Counted from the first letter of the stretch, positions 45,159 through 55,182 are shown. The stretch: 62,973 nucleotides of DNA from an uncultured Pseudomonadales bacterium (GCA_905478195.1 CAJQHM010000025.1:1-62973); one strand, 5' to 3'. The notes: generated by a model not told the origin, from the sequence alone. Numbers and translations: made by a program.

Positions 45159-46073
45159 ATGGATTCTGTCAGAAAAATTCGCGCAAGAGTAATTGCACGG
45201 TTTCGATCTCAATTTCCGGAGCTGTATTCCAAATTACCAGCATTCGTTGAATTAACTCGCGCCAATAAACCGATTGGCATTTACCTGCTGCTTTGGCCGA
45301 CCATCTGCGCCTTGTGGATTGCAGAAGAGGGATTTCCGCGGTTTTCACTGCTAGTTATTTTTGTGCTTGGTACGGCGCTAATGCGCTCGGCCGGCTGCTG
45401 TGTGAATGACTTTGCCGATCATAAGATCGATGGAAAGGTTTTAAGAACCGAGGGGCGACCTCTGGCAACCGGCACCTTGACGAGAAAAGATGCCTTCCTT
45501 TGCTTCGCGGTTCTCTGCCTAATAAGCTTTGGCCTGGTACTGCTCACCAATGAAAGAACAATCATCCTGTCTTTCGCGGCTGTAGCATTAGCGGCCGTAT
45601 ACCCATTCATGAAGCGTTTCACGAATCTGCCACAGTTAGTCTTGGGCATTGCCTTTTCTTGGGGAATATTGATGGCCTTTTCGGCGGCTACAGGAGACGT
45701 ACCGCAACCTGCCTATCTTCTCTTCGTCGCAAACTGCCTGTGGATAGTAGCCTACGACACACAATATGCCATGGTAGACAGAGAGTTCGATATAGAGATA
45801 GGAGTCAAGTCTACCGCGATACTATTTGGTGACGCCGACAAGGTAATCATCGGCAGCCTTCAGGCCATGTTTATTTTCGCAATGATTCTTGCCGGCCGAC
45901 AGTTTGAGCTAGGGTCTCTCTATTATATTTCCCTGCTCATAGCGAGCGGCCTACTCGCCTATCAGCAATACTTAATCAGGGATAGGCTGCCAGGGCCTTG
46001 CTTCGAAGCATTTCTGAATAACAACTGGGTAGGTGCGGTAATTTTTGTAGGTGTGATGCTCAGTTACATCTAA
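45159..46073 (+). CDS. ubiA: 4-hydroxybenzoate polyprenyltransferase
   Basis: A 304-residue inner-membrane enzyme with about eight helices. It prenylates 4-hydroxybenzoate in ubiquinone synthesis. The two Asp-rich motifs that bind the prenyl diphosphate are visible: NDFADHKIDGKVLRTEGRPL near 83-102 and YDTQYAMVDREFDIEIGVKS near 198-217. No ubiC lies beside it. It is convergent with gcdH. Confidence 0.95.
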   Translation: MDSVRKIRARVIARFRSQFPELYSKLPAFVELTRANKPIGIYLLLWPTICALWIAEEGFPRFSLLVIFVLGTALMRSAGCCVNDFADHKIDGKVLRTEGRPLATGTLTRKDAFLCFAVLCLISFGLVLLTNERTIILSFAAVALAAVYPFMKRFTNLPQLVLGIAFSWGILMAFSAATGDVPQPAYLLFVANCLWIVAYDTQYAMVDREFDIEIGVKSTAILFGDADKVIIGSLQAMFIFAMILAGRQFELGSLYYISLLIASGLLAYQQYLIRDRLPGPCFEAFLNNNWVGAVIFVGVMLSYI

Positions 46074-46134
46074 CGCCTCTGCAAACCAGCTTCACTCTAT
46101 AAGCAGAAACTGGTCCGCAACAAACGGATAGCAA

Positions 46135-47322
46135 TTATACGAACGCCTGTATTCCTGTTTGTGATCTACCAAGAATTAGCGCATGAATGTCCTGCGTGCC
46201 TTCATAAGTATTTACCACTTCCAGATTCTGACAGTGACGCATAATTGGAAAGTCATCGGAGATACCATTTCCTCCTAGCATGTCCCTGGCCTCTCTCGCA
46301 GCGTCCAAAGCCTTCAGGCAGGAGTTGCGCTTAAGCAAGGAAATAAGCGGCGGAGCTAGCTTGTCCTGATCCTTCAGCCTGCAGGCCTGCAGACAACCTT
46401 GCAGCCCAAGTGAGATATCGGTCTGCATAATAGCTAACCGCTTCTGTATCAATTGGTTCGCCGCCAGCGGTCGACCGAACTGTTTTCTATCCAACGTGTA
46501 TTGCAGCGCCGTATGCCAGCAAGTCTCTGCTGCGCCTAACGCGCCCCAGGCAATACCGAGTCTTGCCGAGTTCAGACAGCTAAAAGGACCTGCGAGGCCT
46601 TTTGCATGAGGCAGCTTATTCTCTTCGGGCACGAAAACTTCATCCATGACAATCTCGCCTGTGATTGAGGCGCGCAATGCCAACTTGCCCTCGATCTTGG
46701 GCGCGCTCAGCCCCTTCATCCCCTTATCAAGAATGAAGCCGCGTATAGTGCCGCTATCGTCCTTTGCCCATACGATGAAGACATCGGCGATAGGTGAGTT
46801 ACTAATCCAGTTCTTTGCACCCGTTAGTGAGTAGCCCCCATCGACGGACTTCGCTCGGGTAATCATGCCACCCGGATCAGAACCATAATCAGGCTCGGTT
46901 AGGCCAAAACAGCCAATATATTCACCGCTAGCCAATTTTGGTAGGTACTTCTGCTTCTGTTCTTCAGAGCCAAATGTATTAATTGGGTGCATTACCAGGC
47001 TCGACTGGACGCTCATCATCGATCGATAGCCCGAATCGACTGCCTCGACTTCCCGCGCCATCAGGCCATAGCACACATAGTTCACACCGGCACAGTCATA
47101 GCCTTCAATCGTGGATCCCAGCAGCCCGAGAGCTCCCATTTCACGAAAAATCTCCGGATCGGTTTCCTCTTTACGATAGGCGTCGCGCACCCTTGGCAAT
47201 AACTTCTCTTGGGCGTATTGCTTGGCTGTATCTCGAACCAGACGCTCCTCTTCCGATAACTGCTCTTCCATTAAGAATGGATCCTGCCAATTGAATGGCA
47301 CATTGTCCGATCTGACAGACAT
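46135..47322 (-). CDS. gcdH: Glutaryl-CoA dehydrogenase
   Basis: A 395-residue acyl-CoA dehydrogenase fold protein. [18 protein letters not shown] at the N-terminus and the GcdH-type [19 protein letters not shown] and [14 protein letters not shown] are characteristic. The catalytic-Glu segment is [19 protein letters not shown] near 370. The enzyme oxidises and decarboxylates glutaryl-CoA to crotonyl-CoA in lysine/tryptophan degradation. No other gene of that pathway is adjacent. Confidence 0.93.
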   Translation of the reverse strand: MSVRSDNVPFNWQDPFLMEEQLSEEERLVRDTAKQYAQEKLLPRVRDAYRKEETDPEIFREMGALGLLGSTIEGYDCAGVNYVCYGLMAREVEAVDSGYRSMMSVQSSLVMHPINTFGSEEQKQKYLPKLASGEYIGCFGLTEPDYGSDPGGMITRAKSVDGGYSLTGAKNWISNSPIADVFIVWAKDDSGTIRGFILDKGMKGLSAPKIEGKLALRASITGEIVMDEVFVPEENKLPHAKGLAGPFSCLNSARLGIAWGALGAAETCWHTALQYTLDRKQFGRPLAANQLIQKRLAIMQTDISLGLQGCLQACRLKDQDKLAPPLISLLKRNSCLKALDAAREARDMLGGNGISDDFPIMRHCQNLEVVNTYEGTQDIHALILGRSQTGIQAFV

Positions 47323-47570
47323 AGCTTTCTCCTAGTTAACTCAGGCAGCCCTCTCTTTAGGGTGCCATCTTAAATTCATGCACGTTGACTGCTCAGTGGA
47401 ATCATCTGGAGCTTTGAATCGCAGTGATTTGGTCGCCCCAAGTCGGGCGCGAGCGCGGTAGTCTATCAAACTTCATTACTTTTCTCTAAGTCTGCTGCAC
47501 TTCAGCTCAATAGCAATATTGCTTATATAAAGCCGAGATTCTCGGTGACATTTTGTTAGAATAGCGCGCC

Positions 47571-49778
47571 ATGGATGTATCCCACATATTAGATTCCCTC
47601 AATGACGAGCAGCGCAATGCGGTTGCGAATCCTGCACAGCATTTATTGGTGCTGGCCGGTGCTGGAAGCGGCAAGACCCGCGTACTGGTGCACAGGATTG
47701 CCTGGCTATTGGAGGCCGAGCAAGCCTCTCCCTTCTCCCTATTGGCCGTTACCTTTACCAACAAGGCGGCGCGAGAGATGCGTGATCGAATCGAATCCCT
47801 GATGGGTCATTCTTTCGGGGGCATGTGGGTTGGTACGTTTCACGGTCTGGCTCATCGACTCTTGCGCTCCCATTGGCAAGAAGCGGGCCTGGTAGAGGAC
47901 TTCCAGATACTCGATGGCGACGACCAGCTGCGGCTCGTTAAACGCATAAATCGCTCCTTGAAGATCGACGAGGACAAATGGCCCGCGAAGCAATGCCAGT
48001 GGTACATCAATTCGCAGAAGGACGAGGGTCTGCGCTCGGCCAACATCGAGCATTTCGAAGATGACTATACGAAGACCATGCTCAAGGTTTACAAGGCCTA
48101 CGAAGAGGCATGTGATCGTGGCGGCATGATCGACTTCGGAGAGATACTGCTAAGAGCCCACGAGTTGTGGCTAAAGAATCCGCAGGTGCTCGAGCACTAC
48201 CAACGACGCTTTAAACATATTCTGGTCGATGAGTTTCAGGACACCAACTCTATTCAGTATGCATGGCTACGCGTGCTGGCCGGCACACAGAACCAGTTGA
48301 TGGTTGTTGGAGACGATGATCAGTCCATCTACGGCTGGCGTGGTGCAAAGATCGAAAACATTCAGCAATTCAATGTGGACTTCAGTGACGCGGATACGGT
48401 GCGGCTAGAACAAAACTATCGCTCTACTTCGACCATTCTGAAAGCCGCGAATGCGTTAATCTTGAATAATCAGAACCGCCTCGGTAAGAATCTCTGGACC
48501 GAGGGTGGCGATGGCGAACAGATCAGCGTGTATGAAGCGTTCAATGAGCAGGATGAGGCGCGCTTCATCGTAGATCGCGTGCAGGACTGGTTTAACAACG
48601 GCAACCGACGCTCAGACGCAGCAATCCTCTATCGCTCTAATGCGCAATCCCGGGAGCTCGAGGACGCTCTGCTGCGAATGGGCATGCCCTATCGTATCTA
48701 CGGCGGCCATCGCTTCTACGAACGACTGGAAATTAAGAACGCACTGGCCTACCTGCGTCTGGTGATCAACAGAGATGATGATACGGCGGTAGAGCGCGTA
48801 ATAAACGTTCCCACACGAGGAATCGGTGGTCGCACTATCGAACAGATAAGAAGTGTGGCCAGAGACGAGAACTGCTCACTCTGGCAGGCCTGCTGTAAGT
48901 GTGTAGATGAAACTCTCATGACATCGAGAGCATCAAATGCCGTGCTGGCGTTTCTCAAATTAATCGATCAGCTGAGCAGTGATTGCAGTGAGCTGGAATT
49001 AGCAGAGAAAGCGGAGCATATTGTTACCCACACCGGCTTGATTCAACATCACGAGAAAGAAGGTGGTGAAAAGGCACGGGCTAGAATCGAGAATCTCGAG
49101 GAGCTAGTGACGGCCGCGAGTAATTTCGACGACCCGGACATTGACGAAGGCTTCGACCTCAAATCAAACACATTCCTCGCCGCGTTTCTCGATCAGGCAG
49201 CATTGGATGCCGGGGAGACTCAGGCCGATGAATCCGAGGATGCGGTACAACTTATGACATTACACTCTGCGAAAGGTCTCGAGTTTCAGCTCGTCTTTCT
49301 GGCAGGAATGGAAGAAGGCCTCTTTCCTCACAAGATGTCTATGGATAATCTCTCGGGCCTCGAAGAAGAAAGAAGACTTGCCTATGTAGGGATTACTCGT
49401 GCAAAAACCAAGCTGTATCTAAGCCACGCAGAATCCAGAAGACTACACGGTGATGTAAACCTTTGCCGCCCCTCTCGCTTCATTAATGAGATACCGAATG
49501 AGTTACTCGACGAGATACGCATGAAGTCCAGCGTGAGCCGACCCTCTTTTGGCAACACCCGTATCGGTAACAAGGTCGCCAATAATCTCAATGGCGCGAT
49601 AGAGGTCCCCGAAACCGAATTATCACTTGGCCAACGGGTCATTCATGGGAAATTCGGTGAGGGCGTAGTACTTAACTATGAAGGACAGGGACCCAACGCA
49701 CGGGTTCAGGTAAATTTCGATGCGGTGGGTAGCAAGTGGTTGGTGCTATCCTATGCCAAACTGGAAGTGTTAGCGTAA
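47571..49778 (+). CDS. uvrD: DNA helicase II
   Basis: A 735-residue superfamily 1 helicase used in nucleotide-excision and mismatch repair. SHILDSLNDEQRNAV, Walker A LAGAGSGKTRVLVHRIAW near 30-45, VDEFQDTN near 220, VGDDDQSIYGWRGA near 245, TLHSAKGLEFQLVFL near 565 and YVGITRAKTKLYL near 605 form the motif set. The C-terminal ~50 residues (GQRVIHGKFGEGVVL) are the UvrD Tudor-like RNAP-binding tail. The 248-base upstream gap has a TAGAAT -10-like element near the start but no clear -35 or LexA site. Confidence 0.96.
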   Translation: MDVSHILDSLNDEQRNAVANPAQHLLVLAGAGSGKTRVLVHRIAWLLEAEQASPFSLLAVTFTNKAAREMRDRIESLMGHSFGGMWVGTFHGLAHRLLRSHWQEAGLVEDFQILDGDDQLRLVKRINRSLKIDEDKWPAKQCQWYINSQKDEGLRSANIEHFEDDYTKTMLKVYKAYEEACDRGGMIDFGEILLRAHELWLKNPQVLEHYQRRFKHILVDEFQDTNSIQYAWLRVLAGTQNQLMVVGDDDQSIYGWRGAKIENIQQFNVDFSDADTVRLEQNYRSTSTILKAANALILNNQNRLGKNLWTEGGDGEQISVYEAFNEQDEARFIVDRVQDWFNNGNRRSDAAILYRSNAQSRELEDALLRMGMPYRIYGGHRFYERLEIKNALAYLRLVINRDDDTAVERVINVPTRGIGGRTIEQIRSVARDENCSLWQACCKCVDETLMTSRASNAVLAFLKLIDQLSSDCSELELAEKAEHIVTHTGLIQHHEKEGGEKARARIENLEELVTAASNFDDPDIDEGFDLKSNTFLAAFLDQAALDAGETQADESEDAVQLMTLHSAKGLEFQLVFLAGMEEGLFPHKMSMDNLSGLEEERRLAYVGITRAKTKLYLSHAESRRLHGDVNLCRPSRFINEIPNELLDEIRMKSSVSRPSFGNTRIGNKVANNLNGAIEVPETELSLGQRVIHGKFGEGVVLNYEGQGPNARVQVNFDAVGSKWLVLSYAKLEVLA

Positions 49779-49813
49779 ACATTTCACGGCGCCAGCTGAC
49801 AGGAACAAACACA

Positions 49814-50953
49814 ATGATTCACAAGTATCGATTAAACATAAAAGCCAAGAAATTGTTTCTGGCCACGCTGTTTTCACTCTTGGCCGCCTGTGGCGGCGAG
49901 TCTCAATCCGGCGCCCCCAGTCCTGCGGGATCGGTCGCTGAGCAAGAGCAAACCGTCTACGAATGGAAGCTGATTACCTCCTGGCCAAAGAATTTACCAG
50001 CACTTGGCACCTCTCCCGAACATTTCGCCGATATCGTCGAGAAAATGAGCAATGGTCGTATGCGCATTCGCGTATACGGTGCCAACGAGTTGGTAGGCGG
50101 GCTCGAAGTCTTCGACGCGGTCTCACAGGGCGTAGCTGAGATAGGCCACACCGGCGCCTATTATTGGCAGGGCAAGATTCCCAGCACTCCCTTCTTCTCC
50201 ACAATCCCCTTCGGTCTAACCGGCACCGAAATGAACGCCTGGCTTAGCTTCGGCGGCGGCAATGAGTTATGGCAGGAGATCTACGCGCCCTTCAACCTCA
50301 TTCCGATGCGTGGCGGTAATTCCGGCACACAGATGTTCGGCTGGTTTAACAAGGAAATAAATTCCCTGGCAGACCTGCAAGGCCTAAAGATGCGCATACC
50401 CGGATTGGGCGGCGAAGTATTCAGCCGCGCCGGTGGTACACCCGTGACCATGCAGGTGAGCGAAGTCTTCACGGCCATGCAAACCGGCGCACTGGATGCG
50501 ACGGAGTTTGTAAGCCCCTTCAACGATATGGCTGCGGGCTACCATACCGTTGCCGATTATTATTACTATCCTGGCTGGCATGAGCCTGGCTCAACCCTGG
50601 AAACCATCTTCAACAAGACCGCCTTCGAGGCACTACCGGAAGATCTGCAAGAGATTTTAAAGGCGGGAACCGAGGTGATAAACCAACGCCTGATGGATGA
50701 GCTCACCGCGAGAAACAATGAAGCGCTGCGCGTATTAACTGAAGAGCACGGTGTAGAACTAAGAAAGCTGCCCGACGAAGTACTCGTAGAGCTTCGAACA
50801 ATTTCGAATGAAGTTGTAGCTGAGCTCGCGGAAACCGATGAGGTAACCCGACGCATCTACGAATCGTATAAGAGCTTTCAGGCAGGCGTAGAGAACTATC
50901 ACAGCATAGCCGAAGATGCCTATGTGGAGGCTCGCAAGCTAAAGAGCAACTAG
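49814..50953 (+). CDS. TRAP transporter solute-binding lipoprotein, TakP-like
   Basis: A 379-residue binding protein of a DctP-family TRAP transporter. The signal ends in the lipobox LLAAC. KLITSWPKNLPALGTSPEHF, the later NKEINSLADLQGLKMRIPGL and YYYYPGWHEPGSTLE closely follow TakP-type alpha-keto-acid binders, so 2-oxo acids are likely ligands. The start at 49814 (35 bases after uvrD, with AGGA 9 bases ahead) is preferred to an earlier in-frame start that overlaps uvrD. Its two membrane subunits are encoded at 51396-53272 on the opposite strand. Confidence 0.88.
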   Translation: MIHKYRLNIKAKKLFLATLFSLLAACGGESQSGAPSPAGSVAEQEQTVYEWKLITSWPKNLPALGTSPEHFADIVEKMSNGRMRIRVYGANELVGGLEVFDAVSQGVAEIGHTGAYYWQGKIPSTPFFSTIPFGLTGTEMNAWLSFGGGNELWQEIYAPFNLIPMRGGNSGTQMFGWFNKEINSLADLQGLKMRIPGLGGEVFSRAGGTPVTMQVSEVFTAMQTGALDATEFVSPFNDMAAGYHTVADYYYYPGWHEPGSTLETIFNKTAFEALPEDLQEILKAGTEVINQRLMDELTARNNEALRVLTEEHGVELRKLPDEVLVELRTISNEVVAELAETDEVTRRIYESYKSFQAGVENYHSIAEDAYVEARKLKSN

Positions 50954-50975
50954 TCGCAAGCGAGAATGCCAGGCC

Positions 50976-51332
50976 CTATTTTGGAACAGGCCTGGGCTTG
51001 CCCTGCTCATCGATCGCCACAAAGACGAATAAACCTTGCGCCATTTTATTTGGCAATTCATCGATACTAATCGCAGAACTCCAAACCTCTACATTGATAT
51101 GCACCGAGGTCTTACCCTTCTTAACCACTTCGGTATAACAACTAACCGTAGCACCCACTTGAACGGGGCTAATAAAGTGCACGTTCTGTATGGCAACAGT
51201 TACCGAACGCCCTCGTGTTGCTTTCTTGCTCGCGATACCCGCGGCAAGGTCCATCTGTGATACCAGCCAGCCACCAAATATATCGCCATTGGCATTCGTG
51301 TCTTTCGGCATGGCGAGTGTTTGTAAGGCCAA
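50976..51332 (-). CDS. YciA-like acyl-CoA thioesterase with disrupted N-terminus
   Basis: A 118-residue hotdog-fold thioesterase. MPKDTNANGDIFGGWLVSQMD is the YciA signature (catalytic Asp in NGDIFGGW), followed by VAIQNVHFISPVQVGATV. Reading upstream in the same frame, a well-placed AAGGGA and ATG (51363-51365) start MSSS, then a TAA at 51351-51353, then SKPVGELALQTLAMP, which resembles the normal YciA N-terminus. So the natural start is cut by a stop codon. The product, if made, must begin at TTG 51332 or ATG 51311. It may be a functional shorter form, a fresh pseudogene, or a sequencing error. Confidence 0.7.
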   Translation of the reverse strand: MALQTLAMPKDTNANGDIFGGWLVSQMDLAAGIASKKATRGRSVTVAIQNVHFISPVQVGATVSCYTEVVKKGKTSVHINVEVWSSAISIDELPNKMAQGLFVFVAIDEQGKPRPVPK

Positions 51333-51395
51333 TTCACCTACAGGTTTCGATTAGGAACTACTCATGATATTTCCCTTTGTAGAGTTGCCAAGGGG

Positions 51396-52769
51396 TTAAA
51401 GCACAGAAGGCAACCAGGTAGCCAAGGCAGGTTGCAGCGCAAGCAATAGCAACAGCGCAAGTTGCATCATAACAAAAGGTGCTACACCTCGATAAATCTC
51501 ACTGGTGTTAATTTCATCCGGGGCAACACTGCGGAGATAGAACAAGGAAAACCCAAAGGGCGGCGTCAGAAAAGAAGTTTGTAAATTCACCGCTATCATT
51601 ACACCAAGCCAAATCGGGTCTAGCCCCATAGCAAGTAGTATAGGGCCTACTAATGGCACGACCATAAAGGTAATCTCGATAAAGTCAAGAATGAAACCCA
51701 GAATAAATATCAACAGCATCACTACAAGAGTTGCCGAGACTACTCCCCCTGGCAAGTTCGTTAGTAGCTCTTCTATCAGTACATCGCCACCGAAGCCTCT
51801 AAATACCGAAGAAAAAATTGTTGCGCCTACCAATATCAGATATACCATCGATGTAACGCGCATGGTCTCGACACTTACCGATTGCAATACAGACGCACTC
51901 AGCGCTCTCTTAACGAGAGCGAGAATCATCGCGCCTACAGCACCAACGCTTGCGGCCTCAGTTGGGGTAGCTATACCAAGAAGTATCGAGCCCAAAACCG
52001 CTATCATCAGCAGTACCGGCGGGAACAAGCCCTTGAGTAGTGCACCAAACACACTCGCACCTTCATCCATTTCTTCTGCGGGCATAGGCGGTGCAGACGC
52101 GGGGTTAAGCCATGCGATAACAAACATATAGGTCGCATAGGCGATGACCAACAACAGGCCTGGTATGATCGCTCCAGCAAACAAGTCGCCTATAGAAACG
52201 AAGTCCGGAGCAAAGATGCCGGCATTCAACTGCGACTGTTGATAGGCGTTGGAGATGACCTCTCCCAACAGCACCAGGCAGATAGATGGCGGTATGATCT
52301 GACCCAGCGTTCCTGTTGCACAGAGAGTTCCACAGGCTAGAGAAGGCTTGTACCCCGCCTTCATCATGGTCGGAAGCGACAAGATGCCCATGGTTACCAC
52401 AGTCGCGCCGACGATGCCCGTGCTCGCCGCCAGCAGCATCCCGACGATGATAACTGAAATTCCGAGGCCCCCTGGAAACTTACCGAAGACGATGGCCATG
52501 TTCTTAAGCAGGTCTTCGGCAATGCGACTACGTTCCAGTATCGTGCCCATGAACACAAATAGGGGCACAGCAAAAAGATTCTGATTTACTAACAGTCCAT
52601 AGATTCGATTTGGAATAAGCGAGATATAGGCCGTATCGAATACACCACCCAACGATCCCGCCGCTGCAAAGGCCAGCGACACCCCCGTAAGAGACAGAGC
52701 AACAGGATAGCCCGCCATGAGAACGAGGCACACAACCAGAAAGAAGAGTATGGGTATGAGCTCTAGCAT
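51396..52769 (-). CDS. dctM: TRAP transporter large membrane subunit DctM
   Basis: About 457 residues with roughly 12 helices, the sodium-coupled transport subunit of a TRAP system. LIPILFFLVVCLVLMAGYPV, VLFRSRIAED-like NLFAVPLFVFMGTILERSRI and IIPPSICLVLLGEVISNAYQ are typical DctM regions. The start is set at 52769, where TGATG couples it to the dctQ stop with one shared base; a longer frame upstream overlaps dctQ and is unlikely. Confidence 0.93.
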   Translation of the reverse strand: MLELIPILFFLVVCLVLMAGYPVALSLTGVSLAFAAAGSLGGVFDTAYISLIPNRIYGLLVNQNLFAVPLFVFMGTILERSRIAEDLLKNMAIVFGKFPGGLGISVIIVGMLLAASTGIVGATVVTMGILSLPTMMKAGYKPSLACGTLCATGTLGQIIPPSICLVLLGEVISNAYQQSQLNAGIFAPDFVSIGDLFAGAIIPGLLLVIAYATYMFVIAWLNPASAPPMPAEEMDEGASVFGALLKGLFPPVLLMIAVLGSILLGIATPTEAASVGAVGAMILALVKRALSASVLQSVSVETMRVTSMVYLILVGATIFSSVFRGFGGDVLIEELLTNLPGGVVSATLVVMLLIFILGFILDFIEITFMVVPLVGPILLAMGLDPIWLGVMIAVNLQTSFLTPPFGFSLFYLRSVAPDEINTSEIYRGVAPFVMMQLALLLLLALQPALATWLPSVL

Positions 52770-53272
52770 CAGGAGTCTAGACGCCTGATAGTTACGACCG
52801 CCTTTAATAGCTCGGAAATTCCCTGCAGCAATAACAGGCAAGGCAAGACCAATAAGGCTGACTTGATAAGATAGACATAGGGTAGGCCGCTCGCTTCGGC
52901 GGAGCCTTCACGTATCTGCCAGGAGATAGCCACATAGTCCCAACTGACCCAGATGATAAAGACTGCAGAGGGAACGAGCAAAAGTAGCGTGCCGCACAGA
53001 TCATCCCAGGCTCGCTGCCTGTGGCTTAGACGGCTATAGAATATGTCGACCCGAACATGGCCCTGTTCCTTTAGGGTGTAGCCCACGCCAAAGGTGAAGA
53101 TAAGCGCATTGATATAGATTACCGACTCTTGTAGCGCGATGGAGCCTATCTGAAAGACATAGCGAAGGACGACGATAGTGGCCATAACTATCACCATGCC
53201 CAGAGTTAGCCAGGAGAATAGTTGGCCCAACCTGTTCGACAAGCCGTCGATGAGAAGTGAAAGTTTTTCCAT
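52769..53272 (-). CDS. dctQ: TRAP transporter small membrane subunit DctQ
   Basis: A 167-residue protein with four helices, the small DctQ subunit. Segments VIVMATIVVLRYVFQIGSIA and LQESVIYINALIFTFGVGYT, followed by EQGHVRVDIFYSRL, are diagnostic. Its stop shares a base with the dctM start (TGATG), so they are translated together. The binding protein is on the other strand, convergent with this pair. Confidence 0.9.
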   Translation of the reverse strand: MEKLSLLIDGLSNRLGQLFSWLTLGMVIVMATIVVLRYVFQIGSIALQESVIYINALIFTFGVGYTLKEQGHVRVDIFYSRLSHRQRAWDDLCGTLLLLVPSAVFIIWVSWDYVAISWQIREGSAEASGLPYVYLIKSALLVLPCLLLLQGISELLKAVVTIRRLDS

Positions 53273-53392
53273 GGTGTCAATCTTGCGCTAGCGCACCGTT
53301 ATTCTTATTACTGCCAATTATCATAGCGCCCCGTGCGGGCCGCTCATTATTGCATACTACGCAGGGCTGTAGGCCTGCATTACCGCTCAGGC

Positions 53393-53749
53393 TCACAGCC
53401 AAATTCGAAGCAGTTGATAGCTTAATAGGAGCAGAGCAACGGCACTAATGATCGTCAATATGCCGAGAATCCATAGCAGTACCCGCCTCACACGCACCCC
53501 TGCTCGCCGACGAAATGCATCCTCCGCCGCCGCCTTATCGGGCACGCCCTGGAAAAGCTCGCCAGTACTATAGAACATCAGGGCCCAGCAAAGACCGAGA
53601 ATTGAGGGCATCAAGAGAGAATCCCCATCCAGCCACGGGTTTTCCAAGAGACTGAGAACAATGATGACGGAGGAAAACCCCGCCAGGACGAATATCGGCA
53701 ATCGAAACCGCACTAAAATAGTGGCAATTCGCTGTAGTCGCTCTATCAT
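53393..53749 (-). CDS. Small membrane protein, unknown
   Basis: A 118-residue protein with three predicted helices: FRLPIFVLAGFSSVIIVLSL near 14-34, LMPSILGLCWALMFYSTGEL near 46-65, and a C-terminal one from about 92. A basic loop (AFRRRAGVRVRRVLLW) precedes the last helix. There is no family I recognise. It is divergent from the DUF4265 gene, 49 bases away. Confidence 0.65.
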   Translation of the reverse strand: MIERLQRIATILVRFRLPIFVLAGFSSVIIVLSLLENPWLDGDSLLMPSILGLCWALMFYSTGELFQGVPDKAAAEDAFRRRAGVRVRRVLLWILGILTIISAVALLLLSYQLLRIWL

Positions 53750-53798
53750 TGTCGCCCGTAGCTGTAGCAGAAACTAATGCCGGTCAGCTTACCTATTA

Positions 53799-54353
53799 AT
53801 GCCCCGTTCATCCATACGACTAGCCAAGGTACGCCCATTGAGTTCTACGAATAGCCCCTACGCTGCTGAAATTTTCGAACTGCCATTTCTAGCTGGTATC
53901 AACCCTGACGGCGACCCGGTCTTCGAAAGTCTGGAAGTTGAGCTGGTTGAAGACACCGAAGACGAGGTGAGGCTAGTGCGCTCCCCCCTGCTAACACGCA
54001 ATCTGGCAGCCGGAGATAAAATAAAAGTCGTCAACCCCTCGGCAGCAGAGTATGAACTTCTGCGCCGTAGCGGCAATCTATCTATTCGCGTCTTCCGACT
54101 GCATCAGCTAGAGGTGTTGGCAGAAAGTCTGACAGCCAAGATAGAGAAGCTAGGCGGTAGCCTGGATAGACAAACCGACCGCGCCCTAGTTTACAGCATA
54201 CATTTTTCTATCGGATTTCAGGTCATCGAGGACCTTCTTAGCGCAGTCTGCAAAGATTATCCGGACACAGTTTGGTATTATGGAAACGTCTATGACCCAG
54301 AAGATGGAACGACGCCACTGCAGTGGTGGCTGGAGTTCGAAGATCAGGAATAA
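53799..54353 (+). CDS. DUF4265-like cytoplasmic protein
   Basis: A 184-residue acidic protein. The region EVELVEDTEDEVRLVRSPLL, then TRNLAAGDKIKVVNP and RSGNLSIRVFR, follows the DUF4265 pattern as I recall it. No signal or catalytic motif is seen. Function is unknown. It has no close operon partner and precedes yaaA by 50 bases. Confidence 0.65.
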   Translation: MPRSSIRLAKVRPLSSTNSPYAAEIFELPFLAGINPDGDPVFESLEVELVEDTEDEVRLVRSPLLTRNLAAGDKIKVVNPSAAEYELLRRSGNLSIRVFRLHQLEVLAESLTAKIEKLGGSLDRQTDRALVYSIHFSIGFQVIEDLLSAVCKDYPDTVWYYGNVYDPEDGTTPLQWWLEFEDQE

Positions 54354-54403
54354 GCCCTTAGTCTCTGCTTAGGAAAAGCACGCAATTCAAGAGTAATCAA
54401 ACC

Positions 54404-55177
54404 ATGTTAATCGTTGTATCGCCTGCCAAGTCTCTCGATTTTGAAACAAAAGCGCCCAGCAAGAAATTTACCGAGCCGGATTATCTGGAAGAGTCCACAC
54501 AGCTTGTAGGTCAATTACAGAATTTGAGCCCCGATGATTTCTCCGAGCTCATGCATATCAGTAGCAGCCTGGGCGAGCTCAATCATCAACGTTTCGCAAA
54601 TTGGCATACGCCCTTCGACCTTGATAACGCGAAACAAGCAATCTTTGCCTTCAAGGGCGATGTCTATATCGGTCTGGAGGCGGAGCAGTTCTCAACTGCC
54701 GATCTGAACTTTGCACAGAATCATCTGCGCATACTCTCCGGGCTCTATGGCCTATTGCGTCCCCTAGACTTGATGCAGCCCTATAGACTCGAGATGGGTT
54801 CTCGTTTTCAGAACAAAAAGGGCAAGAACCTCTACGAATTTTGGGGTGATAAGCTCACCGACAATCTCAATGAACTATTCGAGCAAGACAAGAAGCCGGT
54901 ATTGGTTAATCTTGCCTCGAAAGAATACTTCAGTGCTATTAAGCCAAGCTCTCTTAACGCAGAAATAATCTCGCCAGTATTCAAAGATTTTTCTAATGGA
55001 AAGTACAAGATAGTAAGCTTCTTCGCGAAGAAGGCCCGTGGATATATGACGGCTTACATAATTAAAAATAGAATCAAGGATCCGAAAAAACTCAGAGAGT
55101 TTGATGTCGACGGTTATCGCTATAGCGAAGATCAATCGACTGCTTCTGAGCCAGTGTTTCTGCGCGATGCGCAATAA
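54404..55177 (+). CDS. yaaA: Peroxide stress protein YaaA
   Basis: A 257-residue protein. MLIVVSPAKSLDFETKAP at the start and FKGDVYIGLEAEQFS, YGLLRPLDLMQPYRLEMGS later are diagnostic. E. coli YaaA lowers free iron under peroxide stress, protecting DNA, and binds DNA. Length matches. It is followed by the DUF938 gene after 5 bases. Confidence 0.93.
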   Translation: MLIVVSPAKSLDFETKAPSKKFTEPDYLEESTQLVGQLQNLSPDDFSELMHISSSLGELNHQRFANWHTPFDLDNAKQAIFAFKGDVYIGLEAEQFSTADLNFAQNHLRILSGLYGLLRPLDLMQPYRLEMGSRFQNKKGKNLYEFWGDKLTDNLNELFEQDKKPVLVNLASKEYFSAIKPSSLNAEIISPVFKDFSNGKYKIVSFFAKKARGYMTAYIIKNRIKDPKKLREFDVDGYRYSEDQSTASEPVFLRDAQ

Positions 55178-55182
55178 ACTGA

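Noticed and set aside
47323-47570. Possible SOS (LexA) box upstream of uvrD
   Set aside because: No CTG-N10-CAG with the right centre was found; only an isolated TAGAAT element.
50969-50994. CCAGGCC / GGCCTGG hairpin at the convergent ends of the TRAP binder and the yciA-like gene
   Set aside because: A good stem but no T-run, and it overlaps the end of the yciA-like coding region, so a terminator call is not supported.
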